64,000 bases of DNA from the NCBI GenBank assembly GCA_024138025.1, contig JAMXBD010002256.1, positions 124,001 through 188,000 on the forward strand. Reading direction: 5' to 3'. The translations under genes and the position numbers were made by a program. Of this stretch, positions 49,091-61,690 are shown piece after piece. The stretch comes from Combretum micranthum (Eukaryota > Streptophyta > Magnoliopsida > Myrtales > Combretaceae). Position 1 is the first letter of the stretch. Every line of letters begins with the position of its first letter. The notes under the pieces are model-generated. The model saw nothing but the letters and a program-made list of their open reading frames with translations. It was not told the DNA's origin and did not search any database.

Positions 49091-50660
49091 CATCCGTAAT
49101 GGTATGCTTATTGGTTATGTGAACCGATTAAAAACTTCTCATATAACCAACTACTTTGAAATATTATGAATATAATAAAAGTCATAAAATTTGAGATTTG
49201 GGATGAATAATCAATTTCATAAAATCTATACTTCCTTTATACCTTCCCCAATTATTTTCTTTACCATAGGCGATACGCATGATGTCCATTGGGAGTTCAC
49301 AAGAGCCTTTATTTTTGCCTTTAGCTCAAGCATATAGTAATGGACATTTCTCTATTATATCTCCGTTTAACAATTTCCAAACAAAGAAAGTTGTCAAATT
49401 TTCTACGAAAAAAATTATCAATACAAGGAAAGGTAATTTCTTATATCATTTTAATAAGTGTCTATTAGCATAGAGAAAAAAATGATTAATCCAAGATTTT
49501 AATTTGCAAGGCTCTTTTTTTTTCCCCAAATTTGTAAGCCTCTTTGAAAATCATTTTTCTAAGATTCACACATCATTTTTTTAGATAACTATCTAAATAA
49601 TAGATAGTGTCCACTATGTATGAATATATTGGAAAATTATTTTGTTTGTAGTGATGGTACTAAATTTGTAAGGCTTTTGGCATATAATAGTTCCACATCT
49701 ACAATGCAATAATGGGTGAAACTAAATTTCAAATTAAATAAAAATATAATAAAGTTATAGTAACTATTATATATCTATTACAATATTCACTCCGTACAAA
49801 AAATAAAATAAATAATTATTGGAATAAAAGTAAAATATTTATAGTAAACATTGTTTTACTGTAGAAATAAAGTAAAATATATATAATACCATTGTCTATG
49901 AAGGTACTTATGATAATGATTAAAAATTAATCATTGAATGAGTATTTGTGTGTGTGAAAATATGAATTACTACTCATTATTTTACCTAATAATTTTTACT
50001 TATGGATTGTAATAATTTGTCATAAAATAAGAGGATCCAATATCGATAAACTCACTTTCTCCATATATGCATATAGGAATATTATTAAAAGATACAAAGA
50101 TCTAGATCTACAATTTGGTTGACGATTTCCGATGGGTCAAATCGAACCCTAGGAGCAAGTGGGCAGGCAACATTAGGGTATGTCTCCGAGTTACGCTCTA
50201 CACGCACGAGACACTGCGGTTTTACTGGCCATTGGCCTCTGGCTCTTTCCAACTGTCCATATATAATATATGATCTTGTTTCTTGGCTCTTACAATTTTG
50301 GTAAACTGGTGATCCATCTTTTCCTACTCCTTGGAAACAGGAAAATTCTTCTTATGAATTCATTCAGACAGTTAAAGGACACCACCTAACCAAAATTCGT
50401 TTATGCACCAACCAAAAGCCATCAGACAATTGCCAAAATAATCTACCATATCTGGTCCGTACTGCAGCTGGATAGAGGATGACACTTGCAATTGGTTTGA
50501 GTTTTGGTCATTGAGCTGCTTGATGTTACTCTTAATTCCTAATTATCACAAAGAAGGAAAAAACAAAGAAAAAACAAAAACAAAATGACCTTTCATAGGT
50601 TCTTATTATATCCTATATTTTATAGTATACTATTTGATTAAATAGTTTTTAAATAAACAT
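49091..50660. other. Intergenic sequence, no gene seen
   Basis: Mostly very AT-rich. The patch 50110-50260 is GC-richer, but no gene, tRNA cloverleaf or repeat partner could be identified in it. Confidence 0.4.
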
Positions 50661-50664
50661 TAAA

Positions 50665-50900
50665 TGTTGCTAATGGAAGAGGAAAAGATCTAAGTCCCAC
50701 ATGATATAGGATAAACAAACTAATTAAAATATAAGTGGTAAGGTGCTGAATATAAATATCTTAGGTTGTAGGTATTTTAAACACAGACAAATGGTATTAG
50801 AGCTCACTGATTCGGGACACACACATGCCTAATAAGCTAATTAGACTTGAAGTGGAGTGATGAAAAGATGTAAGTCTCATGTTGGACCTATACATAAATC
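50665..50900 (+). mobile_element. TRIM-type miniature LTR retrotransposon remnant
   Basis: The left LTR (about 50665-50785) begins TGTTGCTAATGG, contains AGATCTAAGTCCCACATG and ends in ACACA. A few bases on is TGGTATTAGAGCT (50792-50804), matching the initiator-Met tRNA primer-binding site. After ~40 internal bases a purine-rich GAAGTGGAGTGATG leads into a second, truncated LTR with AAAAGATGTAAGTCTCATG. The 'aagtcccacat' phrase and tiny internal region are typical of plant TRIMs. No coding capacity. Confidence 0.7.
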
Positions 50901-51424
50901 TAGATCCACATACTTCCAGTGTATCATGTCGGTGTACCTATCATCAAATCTGTGTTCCAATTTTTTCATTAAACCATTTGTTCTCATTTTTAATTCATAA
51001 TTATAACAAAGAAAAAAAAAAAAATCATCTACCATTTTGATTAGGTTTACTTGAAGGATATGGTGCATATGGTTTTTACTACATACGTTTTATCCGAGAT
51101 ATACAATATCACAACCTAACACGTGTCATATGTGAATTTCATTTCTGGTAAATAAACGCTGATACCTCTAAAAAGTGATGAAATGATAGAGATAAGCCTA
51201 CTTACAAATTAAATAATTATAAATTACATCCTATGAGTTTTGTGCAATAATAGTAAATTACCTAACTTACTAGCAAATACATTGATGTAAAGAGCTCCAC
51301 AATAGCAAATGAAATATTGCTTTTCTCAATAAGCAGTGTCTTTATTGAGAAACACTTTCAAAGTGTGTCAATATTATATTCTATTATTTTCTAATTAAAT
51401 TAATTGGTTTTTTTTTATTTTGTT
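50901..51424. other. Intergenic sequence, no gene seen
   Basis: AT-rich; an A-run near 51012. Open frames here are short and unrecognised. Confidence 0.4.
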
Positions 51425-51790
51425 GGGACGAATTGTAAATATATCTCCTATATTTGTTTCTTCTTATTTACTTAGTATTTTACTTTTTGTAATCATCATA
51501 TTTGATACTTGAACTTTACTTATCTTTACAATCAACTATTTGAAATTTAAAAGTGTTAATTTGTCATATAAACTCTAACCACTTTTGCAATTAACTACTT
51601 TGATTTTGCAAATGTTGCAATTAGTTACTTGAACTTTACTTTTTTTTTTTTTTTTTTGCAATTACTACCTTATTCAAATACTATTAATGACCTCAAAAAT
51701 TTTATAGGTTGTAGATTAACACTTTTAAATTTCAAGTAGTTAATTGAACAAATAGATAAAATTCCATATATTAAATGTAACATTTATGCT
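51425..51790. repeat. Foldback-type repeat related to 34538-34862
   Basis: ATTTGAAATTTAAAAGTGTTAAT near 51538 is echoed in inverted form near 51715 (GATTAACACTTTTAAATTTCAA), giving a long imperfect hairpin arm. ACAATCAACTATTTGAAATTT resembles 34580-34605. Confidence 0.5.
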
Positions 51791-53960
51791 TTTATTTTTG
51801 AAATTATATGGCAAGACTTGCAAATCTTTAAAATGTATTTAAACTCTAATTTTCTATTTGTCCTTAAATAAAATAATAAAACAATATTGAAAATTTTTAA
51901 AAAAGAAATTTCTTAAAATCAAAGCATAATAGTTATGTAGGAGTCCACATGAACATTTGGAGACAAAAGTGTACAGTTTTAAAGATAATGAAAGGGTTAA
52001 GCACACAAAAAGTAAATTTAAAGAGGGGGTATTTGTAATTTAATCTTAGTTCGTGCTATCCAATCAAAAGGGAGAAAAAAAAATAGAATTGTTGTGTTTA
52101 ATGATAAATGAAATCCTAAATTATCTCTAAAAGATATATGCATTTATTTCATGTTCTTCTTTTCTATAAAACAAAAAGGAAAAAGGGAAACTAGTTAGCT
52201 CAATCTTATATATTTATACTTCTAAAGTAACGGTTGTATATTTGATAAAAAAAATTTACTTTTGGATAAGTTTTCAGGATACTCGTTCTGATTATTGATC
52301 CTATAAAATATTTTTTAAAACGATGCTCTCATGCAAAGTTGGTCTATTTTTATGATTTTGCACTATTGAATTTCGTTAACTCAATATGTAAATTAGATCG
52401 ATTAAATAGAGGATTTTCTTCCATCGCTTAAAGGGTATAATAGGTTTTTCTCCCCAACTCTCTCTCTCTCTCATAAGAGTATCACTGTCACTTAATTAAT
52501 TCATATTCCATCAAATTCAACGGGTCCATCTTTGGAAATAATATGAATTGGAATCTCAAAACCATTATAATTTCTTTCTTTTCTATTCTTTAATATACTC
52601 CTTTTGCTTAGGAAAGGTCTTGGTCCAATTAATTAATTAAAGAGGGTATCCATCAGGGAACAAAAACAAACAAGTAAAAAAGTTGAATTAGAGCCTTTAA
52701 AACCCAAAAGGAAACGGCCAATAATGAACATGGCCCTTCCAAATTGTAGAAAAGAACAGCATCTATGAAAAAGTGCTTCTTTTGCATCCAAACACACCAC
52801 AAAGAGCTCCCATCCCTTTGCCCACAAGGATAATTTATAGCGCAATTCTCTATTAAACAAACCCAAACTTCCAACCACTTCGTCCATTCCATGTTGATGT
52901 TTAAAAAAAAATTATAGTTCATGATTTAGACATGCCATAGCTATTATATAGGGTCCAATGCTATGTTTGAGCTATTTAACTATATATATATATATATATA
53001 TATATAATGTTTATATATGACTTGTCCTCACATATAATATATAGCCTAGCAAAAGCTACGCCCCGCAATTTATATATCAATGTTTATATATGAATTGATA
53101 GCGTGCAACTGATGGCTGAAATATGAATGGGAATACCATTTCTAAAGATAAAAAATTTCATCCCCGTTTAGACCAATACACTTTATCAGGAAAATATAGC
53201 GCTAGTGTGAACAATAATTTGGTGACATAGCACCCATATGAGTCCATTTTGTATCTAACCGATTTTGTTTTGAACCCATTTGTCTTTATTATATAATTTT
53301 GTTAATTGGTATCTAATTTGGTCTAATATAGTCAAAATAATATTTCTAACGGAAAGCTTGTTACTTGGATCTAGTGCATGATGATATTGAGAGTTTATAA
53401 GTCAATAGATCAATAAAATCCATCCACTAATATTTCCTAGTGGCTGCAAATATTCTATGGCCAAAATCGGTTGGTACAAACATAGTGCGCTAGACTAGGG
53501 TAAAATTTATCTTTTACTTACAGCACCAACAATAACAACAAAACAAACAACAATAAAATATCTTTTTCCAATTGTTATCCTAGCTTATTTTCCGGCCAAA
53601 CTCATACTATCATGTATAATGAAGATAATAAATAAAGCATTTTCATGAAACATCCCTCAACATCACAAATGTGAAAAATAAGGACCATAAAAAGGACAGT
53701 CTGTGAATGGACCGAACAAAGCATTTCATCATTAAACTAATTAAACTACTTGATAGTTGGGTTGGTAATAACATAATCGAATAATACGGAATTAACTCAA
53801 CTATTATGGAATTAAATTTGAATAAAAATTTAGCCAAACTTAAGTAATTTATGAATCACCGCCGTTGGTGTACTCTTCTACTCTTACTGCATAATTCCAT
53901 GTTTGCTCTTGTACATTAGATAAATGTGAGACTAAGTAAAACTGAGCACAAGTCAAGTAA
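51791..53960. other. Intergenic sequence, no convincing gene
   Basis: Minus-strand frames at 52633-52922 (84 and 89 codons, overlapping) faintly recall the degenerate C-terminal part of plant LINE polyproteins (WCVW, then a hydrophobic tail), too weakly to call. An (AT)n run lies at 52979-53006. The rest is AT-rich without features. Confidence 0.35.
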
Positions 53961-53964
53961 TTTT

Positions 53965-54425
53965 TTTATTCTTGATTAAAAAATCCTTACATGTATTTTT
54001 ATCTATTTGTAAATATATAGCTTGTGTTATTTTACTTATTTATTTTTTGATACATAAGTGACTTGAATTTCTATCCAAAAGTGTTAATATTATTAAATAC
54101 TATTAGAAGAATATATATCAGCACCTTATTGGTCTAAGAAAATTAATTTGATAAAAATTATTAGAAAACAAAATTAAATAAATACAATACTAAAAATTAT
54201 TTTTAAAACATCCATAAAATTGGAAAAATGTAAAAAGAAAATCTAAAATTAATTTTCTTAAACTGGTAAGATATTGACATGTGTCCTTCTAAAATTATTA
54301 AATGGTACTAACATTTTTAAATGAAACTCAAGCCATCTATTTATCAAAAAAATTAATAAAGGCATGTGTCTACAAATATATGAAAACATATGTAAGATTT
54401 TTGTAATTTATCTTACATATATGTA
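53965..54425. repeat. Degenerate copy of the 62929-63345 foldback MITE family
   Basis: TTTGTAAATATATAGCTTGTG, then TTTTTTGATACATAAGTGAC and AAAAGTGTTAATATTATTAA follow the order of the left arm at 62950-63045. Inverted versions of these appear near 54300-54400. The ends are too decayed for a target duplication. Confidence 0.55.
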
Positions 54426-56066
54426 TATCAATACATAGGGCTATTTATCGAACCGAACCACAAAATGAGATTCTTTTATATTTTGGTTCAATTTAGGATG
54501 AGTCTAAACGGTTATGGTTCAGTTCGAGGGGTCAAACATAACCAAATCATTTGAACCCGAACTGAATCGCTTCACATTAAAAAAAAGGACCCATATTATT
54601 TATTTATAACTCTTAAACATTGCATATTAGACTTGTATTACTCTAAGATTAATTCAAGAAAATGCAAAATTCTTATCATATAATACATCTACAGAATCAG
54701 GTTTTATACTAGATTGCAACACTACAATCAACAATATTGAGATAATTTAAAATTTTAAACTAATTATTATAACATAAATTTGAATATATTATAAAGGAAG
54801 AATATTATAAGCAAATGTGAAATTCATGCAAAAGAATAATTTTCTTAGTTGGTATTATAGATTTATTAAAAATATATGTTATTTTAAATTCGCATTGAAA
54901 AATATTAACATTTATTCATTTAAGGTGTCATTAAATCAGTTTTCAATTGACTATCGTCAATCAACGTTAACTATGCTAAATAAATTTACCTCTTATTATT
55001 ACCAGTAGAGGCTGAATATAGGGAATCCGGACTCCTATATACAGTGGGCTTACAAAAGAGAATACGATTAGTAGCATGATGGAGTTAAGCCTAACACAAC
55101 AACTGTGATGCATAGGTCAACAAACATATTGATCCAAATATAATTGATGAGCATGAGAAATAGAGTCTAGGTGATATTACTATTCTTGTGGAGAGGATAT
55201 AAATATTTATAGTTGAACAAGCCCCAACGATTAAGCACACCGTGGAATTATGGGAGAGTGAACAAGTGGATAGTGAGTGACAGTTAAGGTGGCTGTGGGA
55301 CGAACCCATTAATCTGCATTTACACATACCAAGCCTGGTCGAGGAGGATATATCGAAAGACACGAGATGTATTTTTGTCCCTATGTTGCATAGACTGGTT
55401 GGCACATCGAGCCAGGGTGAAAAGTGTACCAAGTGGACTATAAGTTGTTACTAATATAAACTAGGTGTTAGCTCTTAATGGGTCAGGCTTGACTTGGGAG
55501 GGCTTTGGTCTATATTAGACCATCAACACTTTCAAATGTTGAGTATTTTTTTTTCCTTTTCAACTACTAAAAATCTTAATGCCTTAAATAAACTTATTTT
55601 TAAACATTGATGCTTTTCAAAATAATTTACCCTTTATAGTTTTACTCGTGTAATAAGATGAAATACTTAGCATGCTACCATATCCCAAAGGGCCAAGAAA
55701 TGGAGCAACAAAAGTGTATCCATCAAAGGAAAATGGTTCATTATTCATATTTATACATTCATATTCGGATGAATCCTAGGAAAATATCAATATTGTATTA
55801 ATAAATGGTGATATACTTACATTACTTTTGGTTGGCAGATTGGAATAATATTGAAAAAAAAAAAAAGCAAATTTTTTATCGAATGATTTAGGGTTTTTTT
55901 TTAAAAAAAAAGGTTATATTCCATATTCCTCTTATGAAAAATTTTCACAAATTAAATAAAAAAATAATGTTCTATCCTATTAAACCAAACCAACTATGAT
56001 TAGAACTTTTCTTTCCTCCATCAATAGTTTTTCCTAATTATTCTATCGTAGAGAGAGAGAGAACAG
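54426..56066. other. Intergenic sequence upstream of the DUF668 gene
   Basis: At 54440-54560 there is a transposon-like patch (GGGCTATTTATCGAACCGAACC). A 113-codon minus-strand frame at 55091-55432 lies in a slightly GC-richer patch but resembles no family. A-runs occur near 55855 and 55903. Confidence 0.4.
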
Positions 56067-56072
56067 CACGTG
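56067..56072 (+). promoter_or_regulatory. G-box CACGTG upstream of the DUF668 gene
   Basis: The exact palindrome CACGTG lies ~310 bases before the ATG. It is followed by a strongly CT-rich leader (about 56150-56300, e.g. CTCTCTTTCTCTCTCCCTCT), a common plant promoter or 5' UTR feature. Binding by bZIP or bHLH factors is inference. Confidence 0.4.
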
Positions 56073-56382
56073 TATGGGTGGAGTCCTCAAAGAGTAAATA
56101 AGTCACAAGTCCCACACAACATCCCACGAGCTGACACGACCCCCTCTCCCGTCTTCTTCAAAAATCAAATCTTCCTTATTACCTCCCCTCTCATCTCCTC
56201 CTTCTCATCCTCCACTCTATCTCTCTTTCTCTCTCCCTCTCCCCACATCCTTATCTCGCTCCACAACCCCAATAACGCACTTCCGTCATCTACACTTCTC
56301 TTCACTCATCTCGAGTAGGTCAAAACAGTTTAAGCTTTTAAATTAGATAGCGTATACGGAAACCATTGTAATACAACCAAAT

Positions 56383-57879
56383 ATGCCTAATATTGAAACA
56401 TGGCTAGTCAAAGTAAAATCAGCCATATCAAACCATCCAAAGCTACCCTTAATCAAAAAACAACACTATTCCATAGGAGTGTTAGCGTTCGAAACCGCTA
56501 CACTCATGTCGAAGCTCCTTCACTTATGGCAATCCTTATCTGACAAGAACATAGTCCGTCTTCGAAACGAATCCATCTCGCTCGAAGGCGTACACAAGAT
56601 CGTATCCAACGACGAACAGTTTCTCCTAGGCCTAGCATGTGCCGAGATGATCGAAAATCTCCGAAACGCGGCCAAAACGGTCTGCCGTATCTGCAAACGC
56701 TGCGACGACGTTAACCTCCGCGGTTTCGATCGATTCCTCGACGAGTTTGCCGACACGGGAAGCGATCCGCACCATTGGGTTCTTAGTAACAAAGAAATGG
56801 AAGTTATGGTGAGGAAGATGGACGGTTTGTGGTCGCAACGGCTACTTTACACAAGGAAATGGACGAGCTTTGCGCCTTAGAAAACAGCTGAGAAAACATC
56901 AAGCGAACAACGAAAGCTCTTTATCCACTTCCCCATCGTTTAAGGAACAAAAGATCATCGATTTACAGCAAAGGGTCATGTGGCAAAAGCAAGAGGTGAA
57001 GTCCTTAAAGGATAAATCCTTATGGAACCGAAATTTCGATACGGTATGCTCGATTTTGGTCAGATCTATATTTACTATCCTAACGAGAGTGAAACTCGTT
57101 TTTGGGCTGGGATATAACCATCCTAGCTCGTTTCCTAGGAGCCTGTCGGCTTCTTCTGCTGCTGCAGTATACCCCACACTTAATCCACCTGATTCCGTGT
57201 CGGGTCCGTTGCAGAAGTCTGAAGACGAGAATGACGACACTCTGTGGCCGTCTTCAGACTCCTCAGGATGCGAAGAGAAGTTTTTCGAGTCGAGCTCGGA
57301 GCTTTTAAAACCTCCTGAAACCACCCTAGGAGCAGCTGCACTATCCCTACACTACGCAAACCTGATAATAGTCATGGAAAAGATGATAAAATCACCCCAA
57401 CTCGTGGGCTCCGAGCGCGCGATGATCTGTACTCCATGTTGCCAAGCAGCATAAGGGCATCCCTCAGGGCGAGGCTAAAGGGTGTGGGGTTTTCGGCGAG
57501 CGATCCTGTGCTTGCCGGCGAATGGAGGGACGCACTGGGGAGGATTCTGAGTTGGTTGTCGCCATTGGCACATAACATGATAAAGTGGCAAAGTGAAAGG
57601 AGTTATGAGCAGCAGAATCTACGTTTGAAAGTGAAAAGTAATAATAGTAATGTTTTCTTGTTGCAGACGTTGTATTTTGCTAATAAGGAGAAGACTGAAG
57701 CCGCCATTACAGAGCTCTTGGTGGGGTTGAATTACATTTGGAGATTTGAGAGAGAGATGACTGCAAAGGCCTTGTTTGAATGTGCCAACTTCCCTAGTAC
57801 TATTGATAATAATGTTAATATTAATAATAGAAATGTTTGTTTACTTAATAGTTATGATAATAATTTCAGTTCATAATAA
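56383..57879 (+). CDS. DUF3475/DUF668 protein, PSK SIMULATOR-like; frame broken three times
   Basis: Intronless, about 498 codons when read through, near the length of the Arabidopsis At5g51670-type proteins. The start MPNIETWLVKVK fits the family's N-terminus. DUF3475 spans residues about 33-90 (VLAFETATLMSKLLHLWQSL, then RNESISLEGVHKIVSNDEQF). A coiled-coil-like region follows (about 150-215). DUF668 begins near residue 313 (TLGAAALSLHYANLI) and continues through YSMLPSSIRASLRARLKG and IKWQSERSYEQQNL. Frame changes occur near 56824-56828, 56885-56888 and 57413-57421. Each fits a single missing base, and together they restore the original frame. GC content is much higher than the surroundings. 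Family members are linked to phytosulfokine-related growth, often at the plasma membrane; no N-terminal Gly for myristoylation is seen here. Either a young pseudogene or consensus errors. Confidence 0.85.
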
Positions 57880-58974
57880 TAATAATAATAATTTTTCCAA
57901 GATTTTTTTCCTACTTCTTTTTCTGTTTATGGTTTTTTTTTCCCCTTTCCTTGGGGGCTTTTTTTTTTTTTTTTTTTGTTTGAGTTTTGGATCTCCTTTT
58001 GTATAAGGATGAGATCATTGATGAGATCTCTGTATATGAGAAATTAAAAAGAAAAATTTTATGGATGTATTGTGTACAAATTAACTTCATAAGTTGAGAA
58101 ATGTTAATAATGTTTTTATCATCTTTTAGCGATTAAATCGTTATAAGCTTGATTGATACAATACTTATATTATTAAGTTACAATGATCTATTGGTTTTGC
58201 ATATAATTATGGTCGATTCTAATTATATTACTCCATTTTATTATTGATTTAACTATGGACGAAAAAAAATTAAATCATTACTGTTTTACTTTCTATTTAT
58301 GCTAAGATTATTAATGGGAAAAAAAAGTAAAAAATTCAATGAATATGGTATGTTATACATCCAGATGAGTAGAAAGTAAGTACTGATGTATTTAAACAAG
58401 CAGTGGCAACATTGCATTGATTTTATTAAAATTATCTACATGATAAAAATTTATGAACAATTATATGTTAATGATTATTTCACGTTAGTACCATGTTGAA
58501 AGTTTTTATTATATCAATTTTTATAGTCATATTAACATTAAATAATGTATTAAACGGGTTCTAGCGGCGGAGGATAACTTAGGAGTAACCTAAATGGGTA
58601 GCCATGCATTGGAATGTAAAGGTTTAGGAGTTGAAATTGCAGTAGTACAGAGTTTGGTCAAGACTATTATTTCTCTTTTTGACTCCATGATTTCGTAGAT
58701 TTTAGGTCATCAAATTTTGAATGGCAATAAAAATGGTTGATAGGTTTTTCCTTTTTCGCTGAACGGCCTATGAAATTGCTACATGATTATTCTCTCTTTT
58801 TGCCTGAAATTATGACACTAAATTTACTCAGTAGTGTTTTAGATTCTTTTATAATGATATGTCGAGTTCTTAGCAACAGAACTCTAGATTTGTTTATTTC
58901 ATCGTATTTTGATCATTTTTGTATCATATTTTTATAGTTTTTAAATAAATGTTCATCAAGAAATAGATACTGAT
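57880..58974. other. DUF668 gene 3' region and intergenic DNA
   Basis: An (AAT)n run closes the coding sequence (about 57875-57892), followed by T-runs near 57960-57977. AT-rich beyond, with a small GC-richer patch at 58560-58640 that matches nothing recognised. Confidence 0.5.
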
Positions 58975-59095
58975 AAAAAACCAATAGTTTTACTTATAAA
59001 TAGACAGAACAAATATAATACATATATGATATAGATAAGTTACAGATACAGATATGATATAAATAAAAATAAGACCATCCAAATGAACACTTAAG
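58975..59095. repeat. Truncated MITE, GGGTTTGTTTGG-type family
   Basis: The stretch 'gatatagataagttacagatacagatatgata' and the end GACCATCCAAATGAACAC mirror the start of the family copy at 18614 (GGATGGTC). The opposite end is missing. Confidence 0.45.
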
Positions 59096-59323
59096 AAAAA
59101 TTAAAATTAATATGGACTCGGCTACTGCAATTTCTCTATTATAAAATGATTTAATTAAAAGATACTTTGTATCATTCTTCATATTACAAATTTAAGAAAA
59201 AAGAAGCTCTTAATATAATTTATAGTTACAATAAGAAAAAAAATGACCACGGTAAGCTTTCTCAAAAAGCAATTACTATTTACCACAATAAATTAGTAAA
59301 CCAAACATTATTTTTAGTTTTAT

Positions 59324-59451
59324 GAAAAATTTTATGACAGCGTCACTAATTTTGATAAGATCAATCTCGTCACTATTTAACAATTCAAATTATATTCACT
59401 CATTTTAATTATTATATTTATTACAAGGATCGATATTGATTGGACGCTCCC
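59324..59451. mobile_element. Mutator-type MITE, copy C (shortened)
   Basis: Starts GAAAAATTTTATGACA and ends GGACGCTCCC, matching the ends of copy B. The interior shares CACTAATTTTGATAAGATC and ATTTTAATTATTATATTTATT with copies A and B. The flanks (AGTTTTAT / ACTTCATAT) are at best a decayed duplication. Confidence 0.6.
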
Positions 59452-60084
59452 ACTTCATATGCGTTGCCGTGTGTGTGCGCACTTTTTGGATGATCGACAA
59501 TAATTGGAAAGTGCATTGACTAATTTTCAATAATTTTAATTTCACATACTTCAAATGCAAACGACAGGATCAATAATTCAAGCCTGTGATATGATCCAGT
59601 TGGTTTGATTTATCTTAATTTTATTACCTTATTCTCTTCATTTTTATATAATATGTATTTGTATTATATTTTTGGGTGGTGCCTTGTTCTTTAGTAGATC
59701 ATATCATCTTTGCATAGCGTATATGACAATAATACAGCTCATTCCATCACAATGGATTTTGCTATCCGCCAAGGCCTCACGGAAACGGACTCTTCTTCCT
59801 TCTAATTGTCGCTAAATACCCTGTTATCTAGCGATGGAAATTCGTATTAAAGGAACCGATTCGTGTTTAAATTGTGTTAGTGTCAAAATTACATAAAATT
59901 TTATTATAAATCACTAATAATATATTAAATTACAACATAATTATATTCGTATCGTCTAGTTGTGTTCGAGGTTTTTTTCTATAATTGTTTTTAATCGTAT
60001 TGTATGAGCAATTGTCACCACTACTATTATCGTAGAATAATTATATTAAAAAATAAAAGTTTTTCTACATATAATATCGACATT
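59452..60084. other. Intergenic sequence, no gene seen
   Basis: A mixed AT-rich stretch; 59690-59820 is somewhat GC-richer without recognisable content. Confidence 0.4.
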
Positions 60085-61690
60085 TAGATCTGAGCAAATA
60101 AGCTTTGGCCTATAGGCCACTCCATTTAACTCGTTTTTTAAATGGATTAAGGTCAACTTTTTCTAGCCTTTTAAAAGTAGTCTAATTTTACAAAGCCCGT
60201 GTAACCTATGGGCCAAAGTGGGCTGACCTATGGGTTAAGTGGGTTGTGATATGAATCCAAGGGGATCATAAATTCTTTTCTTTAACCAGTTATCAAGAAA
60301 ATCAACTAAATCACCAAGAAAGATAGGATCTTTCTTTAAAACTCACACAAGAAAAGAAATGATCTTTTTTTAGGGTTTTGTGTAATAGATAAACAAGAAA
60401 AGATAAAGGATATGATTGAAATCATAATTCAGTATAGCACACGAATCACAAAATCAAACTAGATCGTAATGAGAATCATAATCCCATAGATTCCATGAAT
60501 TACAAATCCAATCACAACATTAAGAGAATCAATGATTCAATCAACGAACATGAATAAAGGAATGAAAATTCTCAATATTCATAAACCATTGCAAGAGATC
60601 CAATACAAGTTCTTATCACAAGAACTCTCAAAACTCTCACAAAGGAGAAGATTTTCACGAGGGAAATATCATAAAACGTTTGTCTCTATAAAAAAAAGCT
60701 AAGACCTATATATAATCGAACAAGTGAAAACAAAAAGACACAAAAATAAAACACAAGTTCCGTCAAAGAAGGCTGGTGGCCTATAATGCAACGTTGGCGA
60801 CCTATATCCTACAAGCTGGCGACATATAGAGCAGCTTTACAAGAACTGATTTTGTGCATGTTGAACATCGTCTCAAGGCCGACAATATATATGGGGGTAT
60901 GCCTGCAACGTAAGGAATCAAAGCCGGCTGTCGGCAGCATAGGGAGTCAAAGCCAGCGACTTTAGGTTATCGTACAGGGTCCTGCAGCTTTGGATAGCTT
61001 CTACTCTTTCGTGCCAAAACCACTTGAGCATCATCTTTCCATTTGAGCCTTGGTATCCATTTTTAAATCGAGTTTGCCTAAATTCATTCAATACTCATCC
61101 TTTCCTAAACTCGAATTGGATTGCACTTGATGCATTCGCATCAATTGGCCCGCTAGCCCACTTTTATTGAAAAAAAAAATTATTGGGAAATATCTATTAA
61201 TGTAGTATTGTTCTTGAGACTTTTATACTCGAGATTAAATTTGTATGTTAATAATAACAAAGAATGATAAATTGATACACATGCATCACAATATTTTTTT
61301 AAGTATATTATTGTTTTAAATGAAATATAATATCTAATAAGTTATTTTAGAAAACTTATTTTTATATAAAATAATTAAAATAATAATGAAATTAATCATT
61401 AATATACATTTATAACCCTGTAAAACTCATTTTTTATAATATATTATTTAATTATTATAAACAAATTAAATTGGTTAACTTGACCCATTCAGCCCACAAA
61501 ATATACAAGTGGATTAAAAGAGTCAAAAAGTAGGTTGGCCCATTTAACCTAAGAGTCAAAGTGAGTTGGATTATGGTCAAAAAATTTTGACCTGTTTTTA
61601 AAGCGGGCCAAAATTTTTTCACCCATTTAATCTACGGGCAAAAGTGGATCAGACCGAATTGGCCCATTTAACCCGCTTATCTACCTTTAT
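60085..61690. repeat. Host repeat rich in GGCCCATTTAACCC, split by a nested insertion
   Basis: The outer parts (60085-60246 and 61144-61690) carry inverted versions of GGGTTAAATGGGCC: CTATGGGTTAAGTGGG on the left, GGCCCATTTAACC (three times) on the right. The outer ends (TGAGCAAATAAGC and, reversed, GTAGATAAGCGGGTT) are weakly inverted. It looks like a foldback or hAT-type non-autonomous element. Confidence 0.5.
60247..61143 (+). mobile_element. Possible solo LTR nested in the GGCCCATTTAACCC repeat
   Basis: This 897-bp block differs in composition from its host repeat. It opens TGATATGAAT and closes ATTCGCATCA, so the ends are short inverted repeats of TG...CA form. A TATATATAAT motif lies at about 60706, and a GC-richer patch with repeated GGCGACCTATA / GGCGACATATA follows (60770-60970). 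The 5-base flanks GGTTG and ATTGG do not match clearly. No PBS or coding region. Confidence 0.5.

Noticed and set aside
50100..50300. tRNA or other RNA gene in a GC-richer patch
   Set aside because: No cloverleaf arms, and no GGTTCRANNCC T-loop motif at the proper distance from an acceptor stem.
52633..52922. Possible LINE polyprotein tail, minus strand
   Set aside because: Only a vague WCVW and hydrophobic pattern; no reverse transcriptase or RNase H motifs nearby.
55091..55432. 113-codon minus-strand open frame, among the longest outside the two genes
   Set aside because: Cys/Ser/Leu-rich translation without a recognisable domain, no promoter context, and located in transposon-like intergenic DNA.
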